Shown here: in pieces, positions 1 through 8,401 of the stretch
How the letters are laid out: each line of letters begins with the position of its first letter
How positions within the stretch are numbered: the stretch's first letter is position 1
NCBI RefSeq assembly: GCF_009602705.1
Contig: NZ_VSWH01000001.1
Location: 2,480,001 to 2,544,000, forward strand
Reading direction: 5' to 3'
DNA length: 64,000 nucleotides
Source of the DNA: Chryseobacterium vaccae
GTDB lineage: Bacteria > Bacteroidota > Bacteroidia > Flavobacteriales > Weeksellaceae
The notes under the pieces: model-generated
What the model saw: the letters and a program-made list of their open reading frames with translations, nothing else
Database searches by the model: none
Told to the model about the DNA's origin: nothing
Position numbers and translations under genes: made by a program

Positions 1-1
1 A

Positions 2-169
2 AGGCTAGGACTTGTGGAAATGAGACAGCATTACAGCAATTACTTCCGAGGAGTTCCTCACTTCAAAGAGTTCAGAAAGAAATTCCTTGAAGTATTTACA
101 CTGGTAGAAATGGATGCTTTAATTAAGGAAACACAACAATTCTACGAAGAATATCAGCCACAGATATAA
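2..169 (+). CDS. dusB: tRNA-dihydrouridine synthase B, C-terminal fragment
   Basis: An open frame enters from the left edge and ends at TAA (167-169), giving about 55 residues. The residues EMRQHYSNYFRGVPHFKEFR match the C-terminal helical domain of DusB, which reduces uridines in the tRNA D-loop using FMN and NADPH. The FMN barrel and catalytic cysteine lie outside the window. A weak hairpin (atcaggaattctgatgg) follows at 180-197 and probably ends the transcript before the convergent deoC. Family assignment rests on the tail only. Confidence 0.8.
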   Translation, partial: RLGLVEMRQHYSNYFRGVPHFKEFRKKFLEVFTLVEMDALIKETQQFYEEYQPQI

Positions 170-220
170 AACAATAAACCATCAGGAATTCTGATGGTTT
201 ATTTGTTTCTAAAAATTCTT

Positions 221-964
221 TTAATATCCTTCTGATGGAGTTTGATTTTTAATCAGTGCCAGTGCTGAAGAGGTTCCTATTCTTTTCACTCCCATGCTGA
301 TCATTTTTTCAGCATCTTCCGGAGTTCTTACTCCGCCGGCTGCTTTCACAGGAAGTTTTCCGGCATTGTCAAGCATAATTTTAATCCCTTCAAATGTAGC
401 TCCATTAGGTTTTCCGTCGGCTGTTTCATAAAATCCTGTTGAGGATTTAACAAAGATACGTTCGAGATCATTTTCTGAGAAATTCTCTTCCGCCCAATCA
501 GCAATATGCTTAGTGATGCCAGCAATCTGTTCATCTGTTAAAGCTGCAATTTCAATAATCCATTTTGCAATTTTATGATGGGTAAGGCAAAGCTGGGTAC
601 ATCTTACAAACTCATCTTTCACTAGTGTCAAATCACCTTTGAGGTAAGCATTGTAATTGATTACAAAATCAAGTTCATCGGCTCCGTCTGCGATTGCTTT
701 AGAAGCTTCGGCAAGCTTTTCGTCAACTGAATATGTTCCTTCATGAAAACCAATGACAGTCCCCACCACAACATTTGAATTTCTTTCCTGAATATACTTT
801 TTGATCTCCGCTACGTAATCCGGACGGATCATCACGGCAAAAATCCCATTATCTATCGCTACCTGCGCAAGATCTTTATTTATAAGTAATGTTTCTTCAT
901 TTGATTTCCCCGACTGGGCAGGTGTTTTCAAATAGGTTGAGTCCAAATATTGTGCAATGTTCAT
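221..964 (-). CDS. deoC: deoxyribose-phosphate aldolase DeoC
   Basis: 247 residues, typical length. DeoC cleaves 2-deoxyribose-5-phosphate into glyceraldehyde-3-phosphate and acetaldehyde in nucleoside salvage, using a class I Schiff base. The TIM-barrel landmarks are visible: D100 in DFVIN, the Schiff-base lysine K173 in VKSSTGF, and the second lysine K207 in KAAGGVRT. The start ATG (964) lies 4 bases after the stop of the upstream Lrp-type regulator gene, so the two are almost certainly cotranscribed. The C-terminal phosphate-binding GTSSAL is present. No abnormality was seen. Confidence 0.95.
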   Translation of the reverse strand: MNIAQYLDSTYLKTPAQSGKSNEETLLINKDLAQVAIDNGIFAVMIRPDYVAEIKKYIQERNSNVVVGTVIGFHEGTYSVDEKLAEASKAIADGADELDFVINYNAYLKGDLTLVKDEFVRCTQLCLTHHKIAKWIIEIAALTDEQIAGITKHIADWAEENFSENDLERIFVKSSTGFYETADGKPNGATFEGIKIMLDNAGKLPVKAAGGVRTPEDAEKMISMGVKRIGTSSALALIKNQTPSEGY

Positions 965-968
965 ATTG

Positions 969-1439
969 TTATACTTTCAATTGTCTGTAAATACCTTGCT
1001 CCAAAGATATGAAAGTTTCTGTTCTTGTCACCCCTTTTAGCTTCTGAAGTTTATTAAGAATCTGCATAAGATGGTCATTATCTTTACAAAGAACTTTTAG
1101 GAAGATGGTATAGTTCCCTGTAGTGTAGTGGGCTTCCACTACTTCATTGACGTCCTGAAGAGACTTCACGACTTCTGAATAATGACTCGGCTGATCAAGA
1201 AATACTCCAATGTACGAAATGACCTTGTATCCTATTTTCTTAGGATTCAGAAACGAAATCGAATTTTCGATAACGCCTGCGTGTTCAAGTTTTTTGATTC
1301 TCTGATGGACCGCAGTTGTAGAAATACCTACATTTTTTGAGATGTGTGCTAAAGACGTTTTAGCATTGTCCATCAGCATGTAGATAATTTCTTTGTCAAT
1401 AGAATCTAAATGATAACTTGTGTTGCTTGAATTTTTCAT
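969..1439 (-). CDS. Lrp/AsnC family transcriptional regulator
   Basis: 156 residues. The N-terminal winged helix-turn-helix (about residues 12-60, with SLAHISKNVGISTTAVHQRI) is followed by an alpha-beta RAM effector domain (about 70-150). This is the standard Lrp/AsnC layout: dimers that assemble into octamers and sense amino acids or other small molecules. It lies directly upstream of deoC with a 4-base gap, so it may regulate that salvage gene or itself; that is inference. The effector cannot be read from sequence. Confidence 0.93.
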   Translation of the reverse strand: MKNSSNTSYHLDSIDKEIIYMLMDNAKTSLAHISKNVGISTTAVHQRIKKLEHAGVIENSISFLNPKKIGYKVISYIGVFLDQPSHYSEVVKSLQDVNEVVEAHYTTGNYTIFLKVLCKDNDHLMQILNKLQKLKGVTRTETFISLEQGIYRQLKV

Positions 1440-1469
1440 TTTCTACTTTTTTATTATTTATGTTTTTGT

Positions 1470-2405
1470 TTAATTTTTAAACCTGACAAAAACCGGAAAG
1501 TGATCGCTGTACCCGCCTAAATACCGGGTACCGGCATAGGTTCGGAAAGGGCGTCCTTCAAAGTATCTGGTCCGGCTGCTGATTTTTTCAGAATTGAATA
1601 CCTGGGCATCCTGAAAAGTCAGAACATCATTATCAAAAAGAGATTTCGATAAAATAATCTGGTCATACAACAGTCCGGATTTATAATGAAAAGTAGAATA
1701 ATTTCTTGTAGAGAACAACTCCTGAAAAGGGTTAATCAAAACCTTCTCGTGCTCGTTGTCATAGAGAATTTTCACTAAATTTTCATCATCCGGGTTTTCG
1801 TTAAAATCACCGCACAACACTACATGCTCTTTCTCTTCATGTACCAATTTCATGATCCGCTGCCGGACCTCGTTCAATATAAAGGCTCTTTTGGGCTTAT
1901 TAATATCTTTTTCTCGCTTAGAGGGAAGATGAGAGATAAAAACATTAATAAGAGTACCTTTGTATTTTACTTTTGAAAAGAGTACGTCTCTGGTTGTGTC
2001 GTAATTCTGTGTGTTTTTTTTTATTATTTCGAAGAAGAAAGTAATAGTTTCTGAGTCTATTATTTCTACTTTATTTTTATCATACAACATGGCTACATCT
2101 ACCTTTCTTTCATCCATGGAATTATAATGAACAATTCCATATTCAGAATTAAAGGGATCCATTTCCACCAGATCTTCCAAAACTTTCCTTCCGGAAATCT
2201 CAGATAACCCAATGATAAACGGCAGAACACCATTTTTCTCCTTCATCAATTGAAAAACGTGTGAAATTTTAAAAAGCTTATTTCTGTATCTTTTCTCATC
2301 CCAATTCCTTAATCCTGATCTGGTTGGATCTAATTTATGAACGGGGACGGGGTCGGGCAAAAATAAATTTTCGACATTATAAAAAGAAAACACCTCCATC
2401 TGCAC
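1470..2405 (-). CDS. endonuclease/exonuclease/phosphatase family protein
   Basis: 311 residues with the EEP (DNase I-like) fold. Metal and catalytic motifs are in order: GLSEISG (Glu ligand, about 66), ISHLPSK, CGDFNENPDDE (Asp-Asn pair, about 198) and YSDHFPVFV near the C-terminus (catalytic Asp-His). Members cleave phosphodiesters in nucleic acids or remove phosphates from lipids, so the substrate is open. There is no signal peptide, so it is probably cytoplasmic. The start is MQMEVF; Met3 is an alternative two codons later. A 30-base gap separates it from the Lrp gene, so it may lead that operon. Confidence 0.85.
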   Translation of the reverse strand: MQMEVFSFYNVENLFLPDPVPVHKLDPTRSGLRNWDEKRYRNKLFKISHVFQLMKEKNGVLPFIIGLSEISGRKVLEDLVEMDPFNSEYGIVHYNSMDERKVDVAMLYDKNKVEIIDSETITFFFEIIKKNTQNYDTTRDVLFSKVKYKGTLINVFISHLPSKREKDINKPKRAFILNEVRQRIMKLVHEEKEHVVLCGDFNENPDDENLVKILYDNEHEKVLINPFQELFSTRNYSTFHYKSGLLYDQIILSKSLFDNDVLTFQDAQVFNSEKISSRTRYFEGRPFRTYAGTRYLGGYSDHFPVFVRFKN

Positions 2406-2775
2406 TAATTGCTATCTTTAAAATTGCCACTCACTTTTCAGACGTAAATTTATTATTTTTTTTCAAATTCTATTAATTTATTTATAATATTTTCATATTA
2501 ATATTATGCGTAAAATACACAAACTTTAGTTTAAAAAATTAATCAAAGCACAATATAAACTGCAATTTATCAATATTTTCCATTTACAAATTAACATTCT
2601 GAAAATAAAACAACATATACAATTCAAAATAATAAGAATAAAATGACAAATAATAAATAATTATATTAATAATTTCCTGTGATTTTCAAATTACATCAAT
2701 TCTTATTCCGTTATAGATATAACTTTTTAGAAATGTGAAAAAAAAGAATAGAATCGCAGAATTTAGCGATCATTT
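2406..2775. other. AT-rich intergenic region, no gene seen
   Basis: About 370 bases, roughly 80 percent A+T, between the EEP gene and trmD (both on the minus strand). I found no open frame with coding character on either strand, no strong hairpin and no clear TAnnTTTG box. It presumably holds the EEP promoter and the trmD 3' end. Confidence 0.5.
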
Positions 2776-3447
2776 TTAAAGTAAATCGGGACGTTTTTCC
2801 TGAGTAATTCTTATGGCTTCCTCATGACGCCACTCTTCAATTTGCGCAAAATTACCACTTAAAAGAACTTTAGGAACCTCCAGTCCTTTGTATACTTCAG
2901 GTCTTGTATAAATTGGTGGTGAAAGGAGATCATCCTGAAAACTGTCGGTTAAAGCACTCTGCTCATCATTTAAGACTCCGGGAAGAAGTCTGATTACCGA
3001 ATCAGCCAGCACGCATGCAGCCAGTTCTCCTCCGGTGAGCACATAATCACCGATTGAAATTTCTTTTGTAATATGAAGATCCCGTACTCTCTGATCAATT
3101 CCTTTATAATGACCACAGAGAAAAATCAGGTTATTTTTTATGGAAAGGGTATTGGCTATTTTCTGGTTCAAGGTTACTCCGTCCGGTGTAAGATAAATCA
3201 CCTCATCATAGGTTCTTTGAGATTTAAGTTCGGAAATGCACTTATCCAATGGTTCCACCATCATGACCATTCCTGCACCTCCACCATAAGGTTCGTCATC
3301 AATCTGCCTGTGCTTATTGATGGCCCAGTCTCTGAGGTGGTGAAAGTGTACTTCTGCCAAACCTTTATCCATTGCCCTTCTTAAAATAGAAGTCTTAAAC
3401 GGACTTTCCATCAATTCAGGAAGTACGCTTATTATATCAATTCTCAT
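2776..3447 (-). CDS. trmD: tRNA (guanine37-N1)-methyltransferase TrmD
   Basis: 223 residues, normal for TrmD, which uses SAM to methylate G37 next to the anticodon and prevents +1 frameshifts. The SPOUT trefoil-knot motifs are present: [10 protein letters not shown] (about 57-66), LCGHYKGID and the SAM-binding [11 protein letters not shown]. The N-terminus [11 protein letters not shown] is characteristic. The ATG overlaps the last 4 bases of the upstream NADH dehydrogenase gene, so translation is probably coupled. In many bacteria trmD sits with rpsP-rimM-rplS; here it does not, which is common in this phylum. Confidence 0.97.
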   Translation of the reverse strand: MRIDIISVLPELMESPFKTSILRRAMDKGLAEVHFHHLRDWAINKHRQIDDEPYGGGAGMVMMVEPLDKCISELKSQRTYDEVIYLTPDGVTLNQKIANTLSIKNNLIFLCGHYKGIDQRVRDLHITKEISIGDYVLTGGELAACVLADSVIRLLPGVLNDEQSALTDSFQDDLLSPPIYTRPEVYKGLEVPKVLLSGNFAQIEEWRHEEAIRITQEKRPDLL

Positions 3448-4706
3448 TGTAATGTTCCGTTTTTCTTAGTAGGTATAATAATTAATCTTAAAGAAGAATC
3501 TTTGTTGAAATAGCTCCACATCCAGTTAAAGAATATGGCCAGTTTATTTCGAACGCTCAAAATTAGCATTAAATGGAGAAACATCCAGAAATACCATGCC
3601 AGAAAACCCTGAAATTTTATAAAAGGTAGATCAACAACAGCCCTGTGCTTTCCTATGGTAGCCAAAGATCCTTTGTCATCATATTCGTACTCTTTCCATT
3701 CGCCCGGATTTTTCTTTAAAATATTTCTCCCCAGATTTCTCGCCTGATTAATGGCTACGTTGGCAACCTGCGGATGCCCCTGTGGATATTTAGGTGTTTC
3801 CATGTAGGCAATATCTCCGATGGCATAAATATTATCGTACCCTTTTATTTTATTATGCCGGTCTACAATGTATCTGTTTCGGACCAGTTTTTCTTCGGGG
3901 AAGCCAGCAACAACATTTCCTGTAACTCCGGCTGCCCAGATAACATTATTGGAAGGAATTGATTTTCCGCTTTTCAAATGCACTTTATCCCCGTCATAAT
4001 CCGTTACAACCTCTCCGCTAAGGAAAGTTACTCCGAGATCTTTAAGGTATTTTTCAGATTTATCCTGAGCCTCACTGCTCATTACAGCAAGCGGTTTTTC
4101 TGTAGAGCTTACCAAAATAATCTTCAGCTGGTCAAAATTCATATAAGGGTAATCCCTTGGAAGGATTTCTTTTTTCATTTCGGCAAAAGCACCTGCCAGC
4201 TCTACCCCAGTTGGTCCGCTGCCAACAATCACTATATTCCAGTTTCCGTCGTCACTGCGGCTTTTTTCAAGGATCAGCTTTTCAAAAGTCATCAGTACAT
4301 GATTTCTGATTCCGATAGCTTCCTGGGTATTTTTCATTCCGAAAGCTTTTCCTTCAAGATCTTTGTTACCAAAAAAATTGGTTTTACAGCCCGTTGCGAT
4401 GATCAGTTTATCATAGGTGAATTCGGCTTCATCGGTGATTACTTTGTTGTGCACAGGATCAATTTCTTTCACCTCTGTCATCCGGAACTGTGTATTTCTG
4501 GAACGCTGAAAAATCTTCCTGAACGGGAAAGAAATATTGGAGGGTTCTATCCTTCCGGAAGCAACCTGATAAAAAAGCGGCTGAAACATATGATGATTCA
4601 CCCGGTCCAGAACCATTACTTTTTTATTCTTGTTATTCAATGTTTTTGCAAGCTGCAGCCCCGCAAATCCTCCTCCTATAATGATGATTTTTTCGCGTGT
4701 TTCCAT
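3444..4706 (-). CDS. type II NADH dehydrogenase (NDH-2)
   Basis: 420 residues from METREK. NDH-2 oxidises NADH and passes electrons to menaquinone without pumping protons, at the inner face of the cytoplasmic membrane. Visible: an N-terminal FAD-binding [14 protein letters not shown], the NAD-binding [20 protein letters not shown] (about 160), the quinone-side [11 protein letters not shown] (about 45), the FAD motif YAIGDIA, and a C-terminal hydrophobic stretch around 360-385. An open frame begins at 4715 (MCIMETREK), but a -7 box (TAAATTTG, 4713-4720, minus strand) covers that codon, so the ATG at 4706 is preferred. It overlaps trmD by 4 bases. Confidence 0.93.
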   Translation of the reverse strand: METREKIIIIGGGFAGLQLAKTLNNKNKKVMVLDRVNHHMFQPLFYQVASGRIEPSNISFPFRKIFQRSRNTQFRMTEVKEIDPVHNKVITDEAEFTYDKLIIATGCKTNFFGNKDLEGKAFGMKNTQEAIGIRNHVLMTFEKLILEKSRSDDGNWNIVIVGSGPTGVELAGAFAEMKKEILPRDYPYMNFDQLKIILVSSTEKPLAVMSSEAQDKSEKYLKDLGVTFLSGEVVTDYDGDKVHLKSGKSIPSNNVIWAAGVTGNVVAGFPEEKLVRNRYIVDRHNKIKGYDNIYAIGDIAYMETPKYPQGHPQVANVAINQARNLGRNILKKNPGEWKEYEYDDKGSLATIGKHRAVVDLPFIKFQGFLAWYFWMFLHLMLILSVRNKLAIFFNWMWSYFNKDSSLRLIIIPTKKNGTLQ

Positions 4707-4712
4707 AATACA

Positions 4713-4720
4713 CAAATTTA
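4713..4720 (-). promoter_or_regulatory. -7 promoter box of the NDH-2/trmD operon
   Basis: On the minus strand TAAATTTG matches the flavobacterial TAnnTTTG -7 consensus exactly. Only 6 bases lie between it and the ATG at 4706, so the transcript would start at or next to the initiation codon (leaderless or nearly so). No convincing -33 TTG was found. Confidence 0.6.
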
Positions 4721-4754
4721 CTGATTTTATTTAGCATTTAGAGGTGAAAAAAGT

Positions 4755-4762
4755 TAGTTTTG
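4755..4762 (+). promoter_or_regulatory. -7 promoter box of the GH25 lysozyme gene
   Basis: TAGTTTTG fits TAnnTTTG. Nine bases separate it from the ATG at 4772, so the message would have a leader of only a few bases. The box overlaps an in-frame TTG at 4760, which argues against that codon as start. Confidence 0.55.
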
Positions 4763-4771
4763 CAAAACTTT

Positions 4772-5635
4772 ATGACACCGAAGAAGTACACCAAAAAAAC
4801 TGCCAAAAAGGTACACGGGCACCGACGGAAGAACTATTTTTTCCGCAGAAAAGTAATTTTGGGCATCTTAATCATCGCTTTAATAGGAACAGGGTTTTAT
4901 TTGAAGCAATCCATCAGCTATTATTACGCTTTGTACTTTAATAAATTCAGTCATAAAAAACTTCACAACAGCGAAAGAGAAACGTTAAGGATCCAAAAAA
5001 TCCTGACTTCCAATCTGGACAAGACGTATGGTTTTGACATTTCACATTATCAGAACAGAGAGGATATCAAATGGGACAGTCTGAGTATCGGAAATAAAAC
5101 AATTCCTCTGGAATTTGTTGTTATGCGCGCTACCATGGGAAACCGGAATGCTGATAAACATTTTGGCGATTTTTGGGAGCAGGCTAAAAAACATAACCTG
5201 ATTCGTGGTGCTTATCATTTTTACAGGGCAGATGAAGATCCTGTGATTCAGGCCAATAATTTCCTGGACAATGTAAAACTGGAAAGTGGTGATCTGCCAC
5301 CTATTTTAGATATAGAAAAGATCCCAAAACGCAAGACCAACAAAAAGCTGGTTGAGGATCTTAAAGTATGGTGCAGGATTATAGAAGAAACGTATGGTGA
5401 AAAACCTATTATCTACACCTATTATCATTATTACAAAGATTTTTTAAAAGGTGAATTTGACGATTATCCTCTCTGGCTGGCCAATTACAATGACGTGCCA
5501 TCTCCTACTCCTGAAGGAAGCTGGGATTTCTGGCAGTTTACCGAAAACGGAATCGTTCATGGTATCAATACCAAAGTAGATCTGGATATTTATAATGGCA
5601 GCTCATGGTCTTTAAAGAGACTGACGCTGGATTAA
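4772..5635 (+). CDS. glycoside hydrolase family 25 (lysozyme-type muramidase), membrane-anchored
   Basis: 287 residues from MTPKKY. A very basic N-terminus (KKYTKKTAKK) leads to one transmembrane helix (about 26-45, VILGILIIALIGTGFYL), so the enzyme domain should face the periplasm. The GH25 barrel shows YGFDISHYQ (first catalytic Asp), FVVMRATMG, GAYHFYRADEDP and PPILDIE (Asp and Glu of the active centre), and DLDIYNG at the end. GH25 enzymes cleave the beta-1,4 MurNAc-GlcNAc bond of peptidoglycan. An upstream in-frame TTG (4760) lies inside the -7 box, so the ATG was chosen. It is divergent from NDH-2 with a 65-base promoter gap. Confidence 0.9.
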   Translation: MTPKKYTKKTAKKVHGHRRKNYFFRRKVILGILIIALIGTGFYLKQSISYYYALYFNKFSHKKLHNSERETLRIQKILTSNLDKTYGFDISHYQNREDIKWDSLSIGNKTIPLEFVVMRATMGNRNADKHFGDFWEQAKKHNLIRGAYHFYRADEDPVIQANNFLDNVKLESGDLPPILDIEKIPKRKTNKKLVEDLKVWCRIIEETYGEKPIIYTYYHYYKDFLKGEFDDYPLWLANYNDVPSPTPEGSWDFWQFTENGIVHGINTKVDLDIYNGSSWSLKRLTLD

Positions 5636-5691
5636 AAGAAAGGAAGATGAGGATGGAAGCAGAAGGTTATAGAAGTACCTATAATAAATAA

Positions 5692-5733
5692 AGTCTCTTT
5701 CATCAACAGGTATCCTATTTAATGAAAGAGACT
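5692..5733. terminator. bidirectional terminator between GH25 and the hydrolase gene
   Basis: A perfect 12-bp inverted repeat (AGTCTCTTTCAT at 5692-5703, complement at 5722-5733) with an 18-base loop is flanked by A/T-rich runs on both sides. It sits between two convergent genes and can serve both. Just upstream (5641-5675) is sequence resembling one end of the dispersed repeat described at 8103-8240. Confidence 0.75.
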
Positions 5734-5774
5734 ATTTAAATTTTATAGACCGTTCAAAGACTTCCGGTATTTAT

Positions 5775-7433
5775 TTACTTCTTACCAAGAAAACTTAGAA
5801 TATCTGCATTTAGTTCATCCGGCCTTTCATAAGGCACCATATGGGTTGTATCCTTATAGATTTTTTTCTCTCCGTTCGGAATTTGTTTGGAAATAAATTC
5901 GGTATGATCCGCCTTAATCACATCTCTGTCCCCGGCAATAACCAAAACCGGACTTTTAATTTTATTTAAGTCATTTTTATTGATATTGGGCTCTGTAAGC
6001 ATGATTTTTAAAAGCCTGCGCTCATTGAATGTTTCAGCAGGGGCTAATTGATTCAGCTGTGTCATTTGATTGGTGAACCTTTCGATAAGTTTTTCTTCTA
6101 CTCCTTCAGGAAAAGCATTGGCTCCGATGGTCACCAATTTATTAAGCCTCTCCGGATATTTCAATGCAAACTCCAATCCTGTGTTTCCTCCGTCACTCCA
6201 GCCAACAATATTAATTTTATCGAGCTTCAGATCGTCTGCTAATGCTTTTACATCATCTGCAAACAATTTATAGGTAAAATCTTTTTTGGAAGTATCTTTA
6301 CTTTTACCCTGCCCTCTTGTATCCATCACAATTACTTTGTATTGTTTGGAAAGAACCGGGATCTGCTGGTAATAATCTTTTATACGTCCGGAGTTCCCAT
6401 GAAGTAATACCAAAGGCTCACCTTCGCCATATACTTCATAATAAAGATCCGTATCCTTTAATTTCAGGTACTTTCCTGCCGATTCATTCTTTCCGTATAT
6501 GGACTGATCTGCTTCCTGTATATTTTTTGAATTATCTGCAAGCCATCTCTCAGAAGCATCAACATCATCTGCGTATCCTCCATCATCATCTTTTGTATCT
6601 TTTCCGCTTTTATCCATTTTTACATCAATATTAATAGCCGGAGCTGCAATCGTCATTTTTTTCCAGTCGCCATAAAACTCCCTGATGAACCCTGTTCTGA
6701 ACAGAGCCGCACTTATTTTAATGCTTCCGTTAAATTCTTTTAAAAACTGGATTCCTACAAAAAACTTTCCTTTAACCCAAATACCATAATCATTAACATC
6801 AAGGGTATAAGTTCCGTCTTTAATCATATCTTCAGTAAGCTGAACAGTAATTTCTTCCTCCAAAATATTTTTATCCGGGAACCCGTTTTTCTCACTGTAA
6901 ATACTATATCGCATCAGAACCGGTTCTGTGGAAATATAACGGGCAATATTCAGATTAATATTCCTGATTTTTGATCTTTTCTTTGCATTGAATTCCAAAG
7001 CTGTTTCTCCCAGGAAATTTTCTTTGTTTCCTGCTGGATTAACGAAATATAAAACACTTTTGGTTTTCGTATTGACTCCCCAGTTTTTATCAACCAGCTT
7101 TTTAGCCTTAATGACAACTTCTTTAATAGATTTACTTTTTTCCTGCAGAAGGATTTTTTTAGGATTCTGTTTTTTAAAATCCTGTACGGTTTCGGAATAG
7201 GCTTCATATCCGGGAACTTCTATCCGTACTTTGTGCAACGGATCCATTCCTGAAAGATCAATGGAAAAGCTGCCCTTATTGTCTGATATCGTTCCTATCG
7301 TTTCTTTTTCCACCCCGATTTTTACGTAAGGAACCGGCTGATTCTCGTTTTTAGAAATTATACTGCCGGAAATAACCTGTGCATGGAGGCCATAAGCCAT
7401 TAAAAAAAGAAATAAAGCGTTTAATTTTTTCAT
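5775..7433 (-). CDS. secreted fusion of a CarboxypepD_reg-like domain and an alpha/beta hydrolase
   Basis: 552 residues. A signal peptide (MKKLNALFLFLMAYGLHAQ) precedes a CarboxypepD_reg-like beta domain (about 20-100; VISGSIISKNENQPVPYVKI), a middle beta-rich region (about 105-265), an acidic linker (KDTKDDDGGYADDVDAS, about 275-292), and a C-terminal alpha/beta hydrolase (about 320-550). The hydrolase shows LLHGNSG (oxyanion), nucleophile elbow GWSDGG, AGDRD (Asp) and DTTHMV (His), a complete triad. The first domain is typical of outer-membrane proteins of this phylum. The enzyme is probably periplasmic or surface-exposed, with unknown substrate. A monocistronic transcript is likely. Confidence 0.85.
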   Translation of the reverse strand: MKKLNALFLFLMAYGLHAQVISGSIISKNENQPVPYVKIGVEKETIGTISDNKGSFSIDLSGMDPLHKVRIEVPGYEAYSETVQDFKKQNPKKILLQEKSKSIKEVVIKAKKLVDKNWGVNTKTKSVLYFVNPAGNKENFLGETALEFNAKKRSKIRNINLNIARYISTEPVLMRYSIYSEKNGFPDKNILEEEITVQLTEDMIKDGTYTLDVNDYGIWVKGKFFVGIQFLKEFNGSIKISAALFRTGFIREFYGDWKKMTIAAPAINIDVKMDKSGKDTKDDDGGYADDVDASERWLADNSKNIQEADQSIYGKNESAGKYLKLKDTDLYYEVYGEGEPLVLLHGNSGRIKDYYQQIPVLSKQYKVIVMDTRGQGKSKDTSKKDFTYKLFADDVKALADDLKLDKINIVGWSDGGNTGLEFALKYPERLNKLVTIGANAFPEGVEEKLIERFTNQMTQLNQLAPAETFNERRLLKIMLTEPNINKNDLNKIKSPVLVIAGDRDVIKADHTEFISKQIPNGEKKIYKDTTHMVPYERPDELNADILSFLGKK

Positions 7434-7577
7434 GTTTAAAAGTTTGGTGCAAAATTCCTTATTTCCGGGATTTCTTACTCATAATACATTATTAAATTTA
7501 ATCTCAGTTTAGTTAAATTTATTGTAAAACATTCTTTATTTACGGGCATTATTCTAAAAAACAGATAAAATAGCCTG

Positions 7578-8090
7578 CTACAGAATCCGCATGATCTCTT
7601 CCCAGGAATTCACTCTTTTGTAATTTTCATTTTCCAGAAGCTCATTATGAGGCTGGGTAAAAATGAATTTTTCACCGGAAAAATGATCAGGATTTCTAGG
7701 ATAATCATCAATCATTACATCCCCTGAAACTACTTTTTTACTTCCGCATAAAACAATCTGTTCCCAGGAGATAAACGGAAAATGTTCTGCCAGCCAGTCA
7801 AACTTTTCCCTTAAGCTGTTGGAAAATTCCATTCCCGCTGAAACAATATACAGTTCATATTTATCATTTAAATATTTCAAAGCTTCGCGGCTTCCTTCCA
7901 TCACCGGAAGTGTTCTGAAAAAACCAATTTCATTGACATGTTTTTTACCATTCGGAAAAGCTTCAATTTCAGGCAAACCTGCCAGACCACTGATCTCAAT
8001 TTCATCTCCTGAATCTCTTTTTTCAAATTGTACCAATTGATGATAAACATCTGCCATCACCCCATCCATATCAACAATTACTTTTTTCAT
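7578..8090 (-). CDS. 5'(3')-deoxyribonucleotidase-like HAD phosphatase
   Basis: 170 residues. The HAD motif DMDGVMAD near the N-terminus carries the nucleophile and acid aspartates. SAGM (motif II serine, about 95), the basic GSKK (motif III, about 137) and MIDDYPRN (motif IV acidic pair) follow. This pattern matches the NT5C family, which dephosphorylates deoxyribonucleoside monophosphates and trims dNTP pools. Length is usual. It is alone on its strand between the hydrolase and an intergenic repeat. Confidence 0.85.
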   Translation of the reverse strand: MKKVIVDMDGVMADVYHQLVQFEKRDSGDEIEISGLAGLPEIEAFPNGKKHVNEIGFFRTLPVMEGSREALKYLNDKYELYIVSAGMEFSNSLREKFDWLAEHFPFISWEQIVLCGSKKVVSGDVMIDDYPRNPDHFSGEKFIFTQPHNELLENENYKRVNSWEEIMRIL

Positions 8091-8102
8091 AGTATTTTAA
8101 AT

Positions 8103-8240
8103 GGCAGGAAGATGGAAGAATGAGGCTGAGGGTTATTTTTAGTTATAAGTATTGAAGTCCATTGTAAAATCAAATGATTTTCAGAATGACGCTTATTATT
8201 GATGACTTTCATAACTTCCCTCTTCCATTACCAGCTTCCA
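8103..8240 (-). repeat. dispersed intergenic repeat A, copy 1
   Basis: Read on the minus strand this segment aligns end to end with 30248-30377 (plus strand). It shares the 20-base block AGGGAAGTTATGAAAGTCAT near one end and TATAACTAAAA, CAGCCTC and TTCCATCTTCCTGCC near the other; the centre has diverged. The two ends are roughly inverted copies of one another (GGAAG and ATGGAAGA cores). It has no open frame. It behaves like a small non-autonomous or REP-like element in the gap between the deoxynucleotidase and ABC-F genes. Confidence 0.7.
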
Positions 8241-8354
8241 ACCTGTATAAATCAGAAATTATGATCCTGAGCTGAAACCAAAATACAATGGGAGATATAA
8301 GGCAAAATACCCATTCACTTTCCTTTGTATAAAAGTTTTCTAGCTACATTTTCG

Positions 8355-8362
8355 TACTTTTG
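8355..8362 (+). promoter_or_regulatory. -7 promoter box of the ABC-F gene
   Basis: TACTTTTG fits TAnnTTTG. It lies 40 bases before the ATG at 8402, allowing a leader of about 33 bases. No -33 TTG was found at the usual 17-23 base spacing. Confidence 0.45.
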
Positions 8363-8401
8363 CGGCTCAATTGAAAACCAAAATCAAACCATTACATTCC
8401 A

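Noticed and set aside
3978..4724. 248-codon frame antisense to NDH-2
   Set aside because: It is a shadow of the conserved NDH-2 gene, with no domain or promoter.
4760..4771. TTG start for the GH25 lysozyme gene
   Set aside because: It lies inside the -7 box TAGTTTTG; the in-frame ATG at 4772 is preferred.
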